Positions 15,168-24,233 are shown, counted from the stretch's first letter. The stretch is DNA of 34,103 nt from a bacterium HR16 (GCA_002898895.1 BEHS01000006.1:1-34103); one strand, 5' to 3'. The notes: generated by a model not told the origin, from the sequence alone. Program-made: numbers and translations.

Positions 15168-16300
15168 TGGCTTATCGTAGAGTTGTGATTAAGGTCGGCA
15201 CCAGCACGCTGACGGATGAGACCGGCGCGCTGGACCGGGTGTACATCGCCTCGCTGGCGATGCAGTGTGCTGCGGAGCATCGTTCGGGTAGCGACATGGT
15301 GCTGGTGAGCTCAGGTGCCATCCGCGCAGGCACCGAGCAGTGGGAGAACTACGTAGGGCAACCTGCGGAACCCCTCTCGCGCGCGACCATACCCTTCAAG
15401 CAGGCGATGGCAGCTATCGGTCAACCCCTGTTAATGCAGGCGTATCTGGCAGCGTTTGGGGCGTACGACCTGCCGGTGGCGCAGGTGTTGCTCACGCGCG
15501 AGGATTTCGGTGAGCGGCATCGCTTCCTGCACGCCCGCAACACCCTCCAGCAACTGCTCAAAATGGGTGTGGTTCCCGTTATCAACGAAAACGATACCGT
15601 TGCCACCGAGGAGATTCGCTTCGGCGATAACGACACGCTGGCGGCGATGGTTGCCTCGTTGCTGGATGCGGACCTGTTGATTCTGCTCTCGGACGTGGAG
15701 GGTCTGTATGAGCGAGACGAACGCGGGCGTTACACCCGGCTGGTGCGCGAGGTGCATCGGCTGGACGAGAGCATCTGGCGCATGGCGCAGGGTAGTGGCT
15801 CGCGCGTGGGCACTGGTGGGATGATTACCAAACTGCAGGCAGCGCAGATTGCTACCACCTCCGGCGTGACGATGGTGATTGCGCATGGCAGGCATGAGGG
15901 GATTATCCACCACATTTGCCGGGGGCGCGATTTTGTGGGCACGGTATTCCATCCGCAACCCCGCAAACTCTGTCACCGCAAGCGATGGCTGGCTTATGGT
16001 TTGCCCGCTTCGGGTGCGATTGTGGTCAACGAGGGGGCGAAACAGCGTATCGTCGCCGACGGCAAAAGCCTGCTCCCTGCGGGTGTGCTGTCCTGCGAAG
16101 GACATTTTCTGCCCCAGCAGGTGGTGGAGTTACGTGATGAAAGCGGTCGTGTGTTCGCGCGCGGTTTCACCAACTACAGTAGCGAAGAGATTGCCCGCAT
16201 CGCGGGTTGTCAAACCGCACAAATCGAGCAACGGCTTGGTTTCAAGCGCGCCGACGAGATAATCCACCGCGATAATCTGGTGCTGGTGTACAGTAGATAG
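15167..16300 (+). CDS. proB: Glutamate 5-kinase
   Basis: Phosphorylates L-glutamate at the gamma position, the first step of proline synthesis. The 377 residues comprise an amino-acid kinase domain (about 1-255) with VIKVGTSTLTDE, VSSGAIRAG, INENDTVATEE and FGDNDTLAAMVA, and a C-terminal PUA domain (about 275-370). ATG 15167 follows directly on the obg stop (TGATG); an in-frame GTG at 15164 is an alternative. No proA is seen in the window. It is normally feedback-inhibited by proline through the kinase domain; nothing here speaks against that. Confidence 0.96.
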
Positions 16301-16370
16301 GGCAGGACACTCCTTCTCCTCTCACGAACCCTCAAATGAGGTCAAGTCTATTCTAACGGAGGGCCATAGC

Positions 16371-18386
16371 ATGTGCCGCAGAATATTGTGCATGATGGTT
16401 ACCGGGGTGGTTCTGTTCTCCTTACAGGTATCGTGTGCGCCTTCGGTGACCCTGTCCGACCTGCTGAAGCAGATGGTAGACCTCGAGGCGTTAAGCCTCA
16501 AACCCCTTCCGGGTGAGCGGTGCAATCAGGCATCCAGCTACGACCGCGCCAGCCGCATTGTGGACGGCAAAAAAGTGGACTGGTTCGCCAACGGCGACGC
16601 CGGGCAGTATATCCGCATCGAGGAGCGCAACGGGCGCAGGGAGATGGTGATGGCGGATATCCCGGGACCGGGCGCGATCGTGCGCATCTGGTCGGCGAAC
16701 CCGAAGGGGGTGCTGCGCATCTACATCGACGGCGCGGAGAAGCCGGTGATTGAACGGGAGTTTCCCAAACTGTTCGATGGTTCGCAGGGGTATCCATTTG
16801 TGCATCCGTTTGCGGGCGTGCACTCCAGCGGAGCAAACATCTATTTCCCCATTCCCTTTGCCAGACGTGCGCTGGTCACCGTAGAGGGCGGCGAAGGGAT
16901 GTACTATCACGTGAACTATCGCCTCTATCCGCCCGGCACGCAGGTGGAAAGCTTCTCCTGGCAGGCGGTAGAGCGTACGCGCAAGCTGGGCGAAGAGGTG
17001 GCGCGACGTCTGGCGAAACCATACGAAACGTGGCGTGCACCGTCCGGCTCGCAGACCCATTCCATTCGCTGGAGCATTCCTCCGGGTGGCTCGCGGGTGC
17101 TGAATCTGCAGGGACCGGCACGCATCGTGGCAATAGAGATGAAACCTCAGGCGAAGGACCTGCAAAAGGCTCTGAGAGCGGCGGTGCTGGAAATCACGTG
17201 GGATAACGCCATGTTGCCCTCTGTGTGGTCTCCACTCGGCGATTTCTTCGGCACGGGACCCGGCTTGAACCCCTATCAGGCGTTACCCTGCGGAGTGCTG
17301 GAAAACGGGACGATGTACAGCCACTGGGTAATGCCCTTTGTCTGGCGGGCGGTGCTGCGTGTGCGCAATGAGGGCGATGAAACGCTGAACCTGTCGGGTA
17401 GGGTGATAGTGCAGCCTATGCGCTGGAGCGACCGCTGGATGCACTTCCACGCGCAGTGGCATACGCAATATCCCATCCGCACCCGCCCAATGCGCGACTG
17501 GACGATGGCAGAGGCGTGGGGAACGGGACGTTTTGTGGGCGTGGCATTGAGTGTGGCAAACCCTGTCAAGGTCTGGTGGGGCGAGGGCGACGAGAAGTTT
17601 TACGTAGACGGTGAGGAGTTTCCCAGCACCTTCGGCACCGGTACGGAAGACTTCTTCGGCTACGCCTGGGGCAACCCGACGCCTTTCACCCATGCCTACC
17701 ACAACCAGCCCCGCGCGGACGGTCCGGGCAGCTACGGACACGTGTCCAACAACCGCTTCTTTATTATCGACAACGTGCCGTTCCAGAAGAGCTTCCGTGC
17801 GGATATCGAGGTATGGCACTGGGCAGAGGTGGAGGTCAGCTACAGCGCAATTGGTTACTGGTATGCCGACAGCGAGCAAGGAGCACGGAGCTTTCCCTCT
17901 TTGCAGGAGCGACTGCCGGTGCGGCTGCCCGAACTGAAAGTATATCGCGAGCCTGGCGCCATCGAGGGCGAGGGGATGAAGGTTTTACGACGCACCGGCG
18001 GCAACACCACCACGCAGGATATGCAGGGCTTCGGTGAAGCGTGGAGCGGTGGAGCGCAGCTGTGGTGGACGGGCGCAAAGCCGGGCGATGTGCTGGAACT
18101 GGCATTCGACGCGGAGAAGGCAGGCACGTATGAGCTGGTTATCGCGATGACCAAAGCGGTGGACTACGGACAGTTCCGTCTATCGGTGAACGGCGTGCCG
18201 GTCGGTGATGTGATAGACCTGTTCAACAACGGCGTGATACACACCGGTAAAATCGGCATGGGGAAGGTGCAGTTGAAGCAGGGACAGAACATGCTGCGCG
18301 TCGATGTGGTAGGCACGAACCCTGCCAGCACCGGCGATCGCTACATGTTCGGGCTGGATTTCATCAAGATAGTGCCGGCGCAGTAA
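16371..18386 (+). CDS. DUF2961 / GH172-family glycoside hydrolase, secreted
   Basis: A 671-residue exported protein with the DUF2961 domain, now classed as glycoside hydrolase family 172, whose known members act on fructofuranosides and arabinofuranosides. The N-terminus has a basic start, a hydrophobic stretch and VSCAPS, compatible with a signal peptide and perhaps a lipid-anchored Cys. The family signature FGTGTEDFFGYAWG is present; Glu426 in it is the expected catalytic-site acid. The ADIPGPGAIVRIWSANP and HFHAQWHTQYP segments are also typical. About 130 C-terminal residues form a carbohydrate-binding-like beta domain (GTYELVIAMTKAVDYGQFRLSVNG). GGAGGG precedes the ATG. It stands next to a second secreted glycosidase; substrate is not determined by sequence. 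Confidence 0.85.
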   Translation: MCRRILCMMVTGVVLFSLQVSCAPSVTLSDLLKQMVDLEALSLKPLPGERCNQASSYDRASRIVDGKKVDWFANGDAGQYIRIEERNGRREMVMADIPGPGAIVRIWSANPKGVLRIYIDGAEKPVIEREFPKLFDGSQGYPFVHPFAGVHSSGANIYFPIPFARRALVTVEGGEGMYYHVNYRLYPPGTQVESFSWQAVERTRKLGEEVARRLAKPYETWRAPSGSQTHSIRWSIPPGGSRVLNLQGPARIVAIEMKPQAKDLQKALRAAVLEITWDNAMLPSVWSPLGDFFGTGPGLNPYQALPCGVLENGTMYSHWVMPFVWRAVLRVRNEGDETLNLSGRVIVQPMRWSDRWMHFHAQWHTQYPIRTRPMRDWTMAEAWGTGRFVGVALSVANPVKVWWGEGDEKFYVDGEEFPSTFGTGTEDFFGYAWGNPTPFTHAYHNQPRADGPGSYGHVSNNRFFIIDNVPFQKSFRADIEVWHWAEVEVSYSAIGYWYADSEQGARSFPSLQERLPVRLPELKVYREPGAIEGEGMKVLRRTGGNTTTQDMQGFGEAWSGGAQLWWTGAKPGDVLELAFDAEKAGTYELVIAMTKAVDYGQFRLSVNGVPVGDVIDLFNNGVIHTGKIGMGKVQLKQGQNMLRVDVVGTNPASTGDRYMFGLDFIKIVPAQ

Positions 18387-18447
18387 GGGGAAATGGCGAG
18401 TCCCTGTCCGAGCCGTTCGGTTTGTGGTCGCGACGGAGCACGCCCCC
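18387..18447. repeat. Palindromic intergenic repeat, copy B
   Basis: Shares TCCGAGCCGTTCGG and GGTCGCGACGGAGC with copy A, with mismatches in the outer left arm. It begins directly after the stop codon of the GH172 gene. Confidence 0.7.
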
Positions 18448-18477
18448 AATAAGGCGGTGGTCGCTGTTTGTTTGGAG

Positions 18478-18497
18478 GGATGCGCTCTGTCGCATCC
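18478..18497. repeat. Hairpin between repeat copies
   Basis: GGATGCG, 6-base loop, CGCATCC: a perfect 7-bp stem between repeat copies B and C. It could be a terminator without U-tract or a remnant of another repeat. Confidence 0.45.
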
Positions 18498-18507
18498 GGA
18501 ATGTGGT

Positions 18508-18569
18508 GGTCGTGACGGAGCACGACCCTCCAGTACCAGCATGTGGAGGGCGAGGCTCCGTCCGAGCCG
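18508..18569. repeat. Palindromic intergenic repeat, copy C (halves swapped)
   Basis: Carries both halves of the family but in the order right half (GGTCGTGACGGAGC) then left half (GGAGGGCGAGGCTCCGTCCG). It abuts the promoter/leader space of the next gene. Confidence 0.65.
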
Positions 18570-18616
18570 ATGTGCACAGGACAAGAGATAAGGCTATACC
18601 TTCAGGAGGTGTAAAG

Positions 18617-20734
18617 ATGGCTTACTGGTGGCTTCTCGTTGCCTGCTTACTGGTAGGCGCGACAGTGGGCGCGTCGGCTCAGCAGACGCTGTTCGATTTC
18701 GAGAGCGAGACACACCTGCAACATGTCGTGCAGAACAGTGTGCAGACACGGCAAGTTCCTGCGGGCGGCAAGCTCTCTGGACAGGCTCTGGAAGTGGAGT
18801 TTCATCCTGCCGAATGGCCCAATGTCACCTTCCGACCGGCTCAGCCGTGGGACTGGACGGGAGCGGGTGCGCTGGCGATTGACATTCATAACCCCAACGC
18901 CGAGCCGGTGTGGTTTGGCATTCGTGTAGATGATGACCCTCGCGCGGATGGCTGGAACTACTGCCGGCAGGCGACCACGGCCATCGGAGCGGGTGAAACG
19001 CATACCTACGTGCTGCCGCTGGCTTTCAGCCCGATGGACTACGGCATGAGAGGGTTGCCACCACTGGTGCAGGGTGGAGGCATCCTGCTGGGGGTGAGCA
19101 ATCCGCACAAGCTGAACGTGAGCCACGTTGTGGCGTTTCAGGTCTTTCTCCATCGCCCAGCTAAGCCAATTAAACTGCAGATAGATAACATCCGCCTCGT
19201 GGAGGGCAGTGCGCCGGTCAAGGGCATTGTGGATCGATTCGGGCAATGGACGGCGGGCGGCGACTGGCCCGGCAAGGTAAAAAGCGAGGATGACCTGAGG
19301 CGGCGACGCCAGCAGGAGGAGGCGGAGTTGAGACGGCTCCCCTCGTTGCCCGACCGCGACGAGTACGGCGGCTGGAAGAGCGGTCCGAAACTGCAGGCTA
19401 CAGGCTATTTCCGTGCTGCCAAGCACGATGGCAAGTGGTGGCTGGTCACTCCGGCAGGCACGCTGTTCATTTCGTTGGGTATGGATTGCGTGCACACAGG
19501 CGACGCCACCTTCATCACCGGACGGGAGCAGATGTTCACGTGGCTTCCTGAAGAGGGCAGTCCACTGGCGAAACACATCGGCTATCATTCCGGTGTGCAT
19601 TCGGGACCGGTGAAAGAGGGCAAGACCATCAACTGGTATGCGCTGAACCTGCAGCGCAAGTACGGGGAGAACTACAAGCCGCAGTGGATGCAGGTTACTT
19701 TGCAGAGGTTGCGCTCCTGGGGCTTCAACACCATCGCCAACTGGTCGGACCGGGATTTCTACCGCAACGGCAAGGTTCCGTATGTGGGTACGGTGCATAT
19801 CGGCGGCGACCACGCGCGCGTCTCCAGCGGTAGCGACTACTGGGGCAGGATGCACGACCCCTTTGACCCCAGGTTTGAGCAGAGCGTGCGTAACTCCCTG
19901 CGCCCTGTAGTGCAACAAATCGGAGATGACCCCTGGTGCATCGGCTACTTTGTGGACAACGAGCTGAGCTGGGCGGGCACAGGTGAAGACGGCGGTCGCT
20001 ACGGGCTGGCGTACGGCACGCTACAAGAGGATGCCGCGAACTCCCCCGCCAAGCGGGCTTTCCTGCAGCAATTGCGCCAGAAATACGGGCAGGTTGAGAA
20101 TCTGAACGCCGCCTGGGGCGCATCCTTCGCCAGCTGGGAGGAGCTGGAAAAGCCTCAGAAGCTACAGCCCCCTTCCACCGACGCCCGCAAACAGGACTTC
20201 GCCGCCTTTGTCAAGAGCCTTGCACAGCAGTACTTCCGTACGGTGCGCAACGTGTTGAAGGAGCTTGCCCCCAACCACCTGTATCTGGGCTGTCGGTTCG
20301 CGTGGTACGGACCGGACGCAGTAGAGGCAGCAGCGGAGTACTGCGATGTCATCAGTTTCAACATCTACGCGCCGCGGGTGGAGCGCGAGCGATACACCAT
20401 CGTGGAGAAACTGGACAAACCTGCCATTATCGGCGAGTTCCACTTCGGCGCGCTGGACAGGGGAATGTTCCACACCGGACTGGTTGCCGCCAAAGACCAG
20501 CAAGACCGCGCTCGCATGTACAGGGATTACCTGACCAGTGTGCTCACCCATCCCAACTTCGTGGGCTGTCACTGGTTCCAGTACAATGACCAGCCGCTGA
20601 CGGGGCGCTGGTTCGACGGCGAAAACTACAATATCGGCTTCGTGACCGTTACCGATACGCCTTATCCCGAAATGGTGGAGGCAGCGAGGGAGATACATGG
20701 GATGGCGTATCGTATCCGGGCGGACGCGAAGTAA
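18617..20734 (+). CDS. Secreted GH50/agarase-like clan GH-A glycosidase
   Basis: A 705-residue exported glycosidase. The start ATG 18617 has AGGAGGTG 5 bases upstream and opens a clear signal peptide (MAYWWLLVACLLVGATVGASA); the track start at 18422 lies in repeats. Residues 25-200 form a carbohydrate-binding-like beta sandwich, followed by a linker and a (beta/alpha)8 barrel. The barrel begins with GYFRAAKHDGKWWLVTPAGTLF, much like agarase-type enzymes of GH50. Glu449 in YFVDNELSW is the likely acid/base and Glu607 in IIGEFHFG the likely nucleophile. Activity on a beta-galactan or related polymer is plausible, but GH50-like proteins outside marine bacteria are poorly characterised. Pairing with the GH172 gene suggests joint polysaccharide breakdown. 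Confidence 0.8.
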   Translation: MAYWWLLVACLLVGATVGASAQQTLFDFESETHLQHVVQNSVQTRQVPAGGKLSGQALEVEFHPAEWPNVTFRPAQPWDWTGAGALAIDIHNPNAEPVWFGIRVDDDPRADGWNYCRQATTAIGAGETHTYVLPLAFSPMDYGMRGLPPLVQGGGILLGVSNPHKLNVSHVVAFQVFLHRPAKPIKLQIDNIRLVEGSAPVKGIVDRFGQWTAGGDWPGKVKSEDDLRRRRQQEEAELRRLPSLPDRDEYGGWKSGPKLQATGYFRAAKHDGKWWLVTPAGTLFISLGMDCVHTGDATFITGREQMFTWLPEEGSPLAKHIGYHSGVHSGPVKEGKTINWYALNLQRKYGENYKPQWMQVTLQRLRSWGFNTIANWSDRDFYRNGKVPYVGTVHIGGDHARVSSGSDYWGRMHDPFDPRFEQSVRNSLRPVVQQIGDDPWCIGYFVDNELSWAGTGEDGGRYGLAYGTLQEDAANSPAKRAFLQQLRQKYGQVENLNAAWGASFASWEELEKPQKLQPPSTDARKQDFAAFVKSLAQQYFRTVRNVLKELAPNHLYLGCRFAWYGPDAVEAAAEYCDVISFNIYAPRVERERYTIVEKLDKPAIIGEFHFGALDRGMFHTGLVAAKDQQDRARMYRDYLTSVLTHPNFVGCHWFQYNDQPLTGRWFDGENYNIGFVTVTDTPYPEMVEAAREIHGMAYRIRADAK

Positions 20735-20741
20735 ACTGCCC

Positions 20742-20770
20742 TTGCCTTCTGCCCGTAGCCGTGCTATACT
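20742..20770 (+). promoter_or_regulatory. Promoter of tRNA-Leu (and perhaps lpd)
   Basis: TTGCCT, 17 bases, TATACT; the -10 box ends 12 bases before the tRNA. The dehydrogenase gene starts 35 bases after the tRNA and could be read from the same promoter. Confidence 0.65.
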
Positions 20771-20782
20771 TTTTAAGGATGT

Positions 20783-20864
20783 GCCCGGGTGGCGGAATCG
20801 GTAGACGCACGGGACTTAAAATCCCGGGCCGTAAGGCGTGCGGGTTCGAGTCCCGCCCCGGGCA
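20783..20864 (+). tRNA. tRNA-Leu(UAA)
   Basis: An 82-base class II tRNA: acceptor GCCCGGG/CCCGGGC, anticodon stem CGGGA/TCCCG with loop CTTAAAA (anticodon UAA), a long variable arm (GCCGTAAGGC), T arm with TTCGAGT and discriminator A. CCA is not encoded. Confidence 0.96.
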
Positions 20865-20899
20865 CATGGTGTGGGTGAATATGTTTGCGAGGAGGAGCC

Positions 20900-22447
20900 A
20901 TGCCACAATCTGAAGCACAAGATACTGTCATCATGGAGCCGCCGGTCAAGACGGCGGACCCTCTCGCCGAAGTGGAACAGTTACTGGAGCGCGCAGCGCA
21001 AATGGACCAATCCCTTCCCCAACAGGAGACTCAACCGCAGATGCACCGTTCTGAGCAGTTCGATGTGGACGTCACGTTCATCGGCGCGGGACCGGGCGGA
21101 TACGTGGGAGCCATCCGCGCCGCGCAGCTCGGCGGGCGCGTGGTGTGTATAGAAAAAGAGTACCTGGGCGGATGCTGCCTGAACTGGGGGTGCATTCCCA
21201 CGAAGGCAATGATTGCCGGGGTAGAGCGATATCAGCAGGTGAAGCACGCCGAGGTATTTGGCATCAGCACGGGAGAGGTGAGCATCGACTTCGCGAAGCT
21301 GATGGCGCATAAGGATAAGGTAGTTACCACCCTGCGCAACGGCATCTCCAGCCTGTTCAAGAAGAACGGAGTGCGTCATATCGAGGGAACAGGGCGTATC
21401 GCCGGACACCATACCGTGGAGGTTATTAAGTCCGATGGCTCCAGAGAGACCATCCGCACCCGCGCCATTGTGATTGCGACCGGCTCCGCACCGATACGCC
21501 TGCCCATACCCGGGCTGGAAGGGGAAGGCATTTGGACGAGCGACGACGCGGTGTCGGCAAAAGAGGTTCCGCCTCGCATGGTGATTATCGGTGCCGGAGC
21601 AATAGGTTGTGAGTTCGGCTATATCTACAACGGTCTCGGCTCTAAAGTGACCATTGTGGAGATTATGCCGCAGATTCTGCCCAATGAGGACGCCGACATC
21701 GCTGCCGAATTACAGCGAAGCCTCACGCGACAGGGTATCCGCTTCCTGCTGAACTCGCGCGTCACAGAGGTAAAGCACGGCAAAAACGGCATCAAACAGG
21801 TGATGGTGCAAACCGAGAAGGGCGAGGAGACCATCGAGTGTGAGGTCGTGCTGGTGGCGGTGGGACGGCGGGCAGTGCTGGACGGACTGGGGCTGGAGAC
21901 GGTGAACGTCAAGACGCATGAGAAGGGCATCGCCGTGAACGACAGGATGGAGACCAGCGTGCCGGGCATCTACGCTATCGGTGACGTGACCGGGCGCATC
22001 CAGCTGGCTCATGTGGCATCTATGGAGGGCATTGTGGCGGCAAGCAACGCCATGGGGCGAGAGCGACGCATGAACTATCGCGCCGTGCCCAGCTGCGTGT
22101 ACACCGTGCCGGAAGTGGCGTCGGTGGGGCTGACTGAACAGCAGGCGCGCGAGCAGGGATACGATGTGCGCGTGGGTAAATATGCTTTTCGCGGACTGGG
22201 CAAAGCGATGGCGATGGGCGAACGCGAAGGGCTGGTGAAAGTGGTCTCCGAAGCACGGTATGGGGAGATACTGGGCGTACACATCGTGGGTCCTCACGCC
22301 ACCGACCTCATCGGCGAGCCGGTGACCGCCATCCAGCTGGAAAGCACCATCGAGGAAATGAGTCATACCATCCACGCCCACCCAACTCTCACCGAAGCTC
22401 TGCTGGAAGCTTACGAAGACACCGAGAGGATGGCTATTCACAAGTGA
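20900..22447 (+). CDS. lpdA: Dihydrolipoamide dehydrogenase (E3)
   Basis: FAD-dependent enzyme that reoxidises dihydrolipoamide in 2-oxoacid dehydrogenase or glycine-cleavage complexes, using NAD. The 515 residues show the FAD-binding motif FIGAGPGGYVGA near 60-71, the redox-active pair C93 and C98 in GGCCLNWGCIPTK (with an extra Cys92), the NAD motif VIIGAGAIGCEFG near 230, the second FAD motif GIYAIGDVTG and the C-terminal catalytic HAHPTLTEA. Relative to typical family members there is an N-terminal extension of about 50 residues, acidic and Gln-rich, with no lipoyl-Lys motif. GAGGAGG precedes the ATG. Its stop overlaps the start of the next gene by 4 bases. No E1 or E2 genes are in the window, so the partner complex is unknown. 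Confidence 0.92.
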   Translation: MPQSEAQDTVIMEPPVKTADPLAEVEQLLERAAQMDQSLPQQETQPQMHRSEQFDVDVTFIGAGPGGYVGAIRAAQLGGRVVCIEKEYLGGCCLNWGCIPTKAMIAGVERYQQVKHAEVFGISTGEVSIDFAKLMAHKDKVVTTLRNGISSLFKKNGVRHIEGTGRIAGHHTVEVIKSDGSRETIRTRAIVIATGSAPIRLPIPGLEGEGIWTSDDAVSAKEVPPRMVIIGAGAIGCEFGYIYNGLGSKVTIVEIMPQILPNEDADIAAELQRSLTRQGIRFLLNSRVTEVKHGKNGIKQVMVQTEKGEETIECEVVLVAVGRRAVLDGLGLETVNVKTHEKGIAVNDRMETSVPGIYAIGDVTGRIQLAHVASMEGIVAASNAMGRERRMNYRAVPSCVYTVPEVASVGLTEQQAREQGYDVRVGKYAFRGLGKAMAMGEREGLVKVVSEARYGEILGVHIVGPHATDLIGEPVTAIQLESTIEEMSHTIHAHPTLTEALLEAYEDTERMAIHK

Positions 22448-22938
22448 GCGAGATGGAGAGCGAGGAGAGCAAGCAAACTCCTGTGCGACGTGCGCTGGTG
22501 GTAGGATTGCGCCTGCCGCCAGACGTGATGGACCGTGCGGAATACATCGCTGCGCTATCGGGGGCGTCGTTGAAAGGGATGTTCCGCCGGTGGATTAGCC
22601 ATGAGCTGCAGCGCGACCCACGCTGGAGCTCAGGGGTGATAGAGTGGAATGAAGTGAACGCGCGGCGTGCCCCTGCCTGCGCAGCAGTATATCGTTTCCG
22701 TGATGCACAGTATCAGGTGCTGTACGTGGGCTTTGAACCCCAGAATCTTCAGCAGAGGCTGCTGGAGCACTGGCGGACACAGGATGTTCCCGACGCTCGC
22801 TACGTGAGCTACCTGCCGGTGACCAGTGTGGCGAAGGGCAAGGAGGTGCAACAACGCCTTATCGCCCGCACCAAGCCCCTCTACCAGGTACAGGAAGAGG
22901 GGGAAGCCAAAGCGGAAGAAGATTCTGGGGAGGAGTAA
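22444..22938 (+). CDS. Unknown protein, GIY-YIG-like domain with RHH-like N-terminus
   Basis: A 164-residue protein starting at GTG 22444 within the lpdA stop (GTGA overlap). Residues 15-60 (VVGLRLPPDVMDRAEYIAALSGASLKGMFRRWI) look like a ribbon-helix-helix DNA-binding unit. Residues 78-150 resemble a GIY-YIG nuclease core: AAVYRFRD, then VLYVGFEPQNLQQRLLEHW, with the Arg and His that follow the YIG strand, then a K-rich helix and LIARTKPLYQ. The tail is acidic. The GIY element is only AVY and the late catalytic Glu is not certain, so nuclease activity is doubtful. Coupling with lpdA may be accidental. Confident as a gene, moderate as a family call. Confidence 0.75.
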   Translation: MSEMESEESKQTPVRRALVVGLRLPPDVMDRAEYIAALSGASLKGMFRRWISHELQRDPRWSSGVIEWNEVNARRAPACAAVYRFRDAQYQVLYVGFEPQNLQQRLLEHWRTQDVPDARYVSYLPVTSVAKGKEVQQRLIARTKPLYQVQEEGEAKAEEDSGEE

Positions 22939-22987
22939 TACTTGACCACACGTGATTATTTGGATATGAGCGGAGCAGTTCCGCTTG

Positions 22988-23062
22988 CTGTCATTCTGAG
23001 CGAAGCGAAGAATCTCTTTCTATCGTTACAATGAGATGCTTCGCTGACGCTCAGCATGACAG
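22988..23062. repeat. 75-bp imperfect palindromic repeat
   Basis: CTGTCATTCTGAGCG at the left end pairs with CGCTCAGCATGACAG at the right; inner GAAGC/GCTTC and AATCTC/GAGAT arms also match. This is the TGTCATTCTGAGCGAAGCGA type of dispersed element that I recall from several bacterial phyla. Only one copy is in this window. Confidence 0.65.
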
Positions 23063-23067
23063 GCACC

Positions 23068-23119
23068 CCATGATTGGAATCATGGGCTATGAGGGGAGCA
23101 AAATCCGCTTGCGCGGATT
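23068..23119 (+). promoter_or_regulatory. Two hairpins in the leader of the BMP lipoprotein gene
   Basis: CCATGATT/AATCATGG (8 bp, GG loop, 23068-23085) and AATCCGC/GCGGATT (7 bp, TTGC loop, 23102-23119), followed by 49 bases to the ATG. They could be a structured leader that senses a ligand, or plain repeat debris. I cannot match a known riboswitch consensus. Confidence 0.35.
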
Positions 23120-23168
23120 GACCAACCTGTGAAGGCAGATGCTGAACATTTGTTTGACGAGGTATGCC

Positions 23169-24221
23169 ATGAGAGCTACACATCTCTTGCTCATACTGAG
23201 TGCGCTGGTATTACTGAGCGCGTGCGCGAAGAAGCCGTCTGTGCCCACGTCGGGTGAAGCCTCGACAGCAGGGAAGAAGAAACTGCGCGCGGCGATGGTA
23301 ACCGACATCGCGGGTATCGGTGACCGCTCGTTCAACGAGTCGGCGTGGCGCGGCTTGCAACGTGCGCAGAAGGAGCTGGGCGCGGAGGTGCGCTACCTCG
23401 AATCCGCCAAGCTGCCGGACTACGAGCAGAACCTGCGCCTGCTGGCGCAGCAGAAGTACGACGTGGTGATTGCAGTGGGCTTCGCGATGGAGGACGCGCT
23501 GAAGAAGGTGGCTCCGCAGTTCCCGAACGTCATCTTTGCTATCGTGGACGGCAACGCGCCCGCCCTGCCCAACTGCGTGTCGCTGAAGTTCCGCGAGCAC
23601 GAAGGTTCGTTTCTGGTGGGCGCGCTGGCTGGCGCGATGACCAAAACAGGCACCGTCGGCTTTGTGGGCGGGATGGAGATACCGCTCATCAAGAAGTTCG
23701 AAGCGGGCTATCGTGCGGGTGTAATGACCACCAACCCGAAGGCGAAGGTGCTGGTGGGCTATACCGGTAACTGGACGGACACCGCCAAAGGCAAGGAGCT
23801 GGCGCTGTCGCAGTTCGAGCGCGGAGCAGATATCGTGTATCACGCCTCCGGGCAGTGCGGGCTGGGTGTTATCGAGGCGGCAAAGGAGCGAGGCAAAGGG
23901 CATTTCGCCATCGGTGTGGACTCGGACCAGGACTACATCGCGCCCGGCTTCGTGCTGACCAGCATGATTAAAAGCGTGGACAACGCGGTGTTCGGTGTGT
24001 GCAAATCCGTAGCGGAGGGCACGTTCCAGCCCGGCACACGCGACCTGGGCATCAAGGAGGGGGGTGTTGGTCTCAGTCCGATGCAGTATACGAAGCATCT
24101 CGTGCCCAAAGAGGTGCTGGATAAAATAGAGACCCTTCGCCAGATGATAGCGGACGGCAAACTGAAGGTACCCCAGAGCGAGGAGGAGCTGAAGACCTTC
24201 CAGCCTCCGGCTGTGCCATAG
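23169..24221 (+). CDS. BmpA/Med-family nucleoside-binding lipoprotein
   Basis: A periplasmic or surface substrate-binding lipoprotein of the BMP family, which deliver nucleosides to ABC transporters. The 350-residue precursor has a lipoprotein signal peptide with lipobox LLSAC, so Cys19 would be lipidated. Family motifs follow: MVTDIAGIGDRSFNESAWRG, then VIAVGFAMEDAL, FAIVDGNA, EGSFLVGALAGAMTKTGTVGFVGGMEIPLIKKFEAGYRAG and the AIGVDSDQDYIAPG ligand loop. I choose ATG 23169 (GAGGT upstream, proper signal peptide) over 23139. No permease or ATPase gene is adjacent, so the transporter partner lies elsewhere. Two hairpins and a 75-bp repeat precede it. Confidence 0.92.
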   Translation: MRATHLLLILSALVLLSACAKKPSVPTSGEASTAGKKKLRAAMVTDIAGIGDRSFNESAWRGLQRAQKELGAEVRYLESAKLPDYEQNLRLLAQQKYDVVIAVGFAMEDALKKVAPQFPNVIFAIVDGNAPALPNCVSLKFREHEGSFLVGALAGAMTKTGTVGFVGGMEIPLIKKFEAGYRAGVMTTNPKAKVLVGYTGNWTDTAKGKELALSQFERGADIVYHASGQCGLGVIEAAKERGKGHFAIGVDSDQDYIAPGFVLTSMIKSVDNAVFGVCKSVAEGTFQPGTRDLGIKEGGVGLSPMQYTKHLVPKEVLDKIETLRQMIADGKLKVPQSEEELKTFQPPAVP

Positions 24222-24233
24222 GGGGGAGAAACG

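Noticed and set aside
18647-19918. 423-residue minus-strand ORF
   Set aside because: Antisense shadow of the GH50-like gene, which has a signal peptide, ribosome binding site and catalytic motifs.
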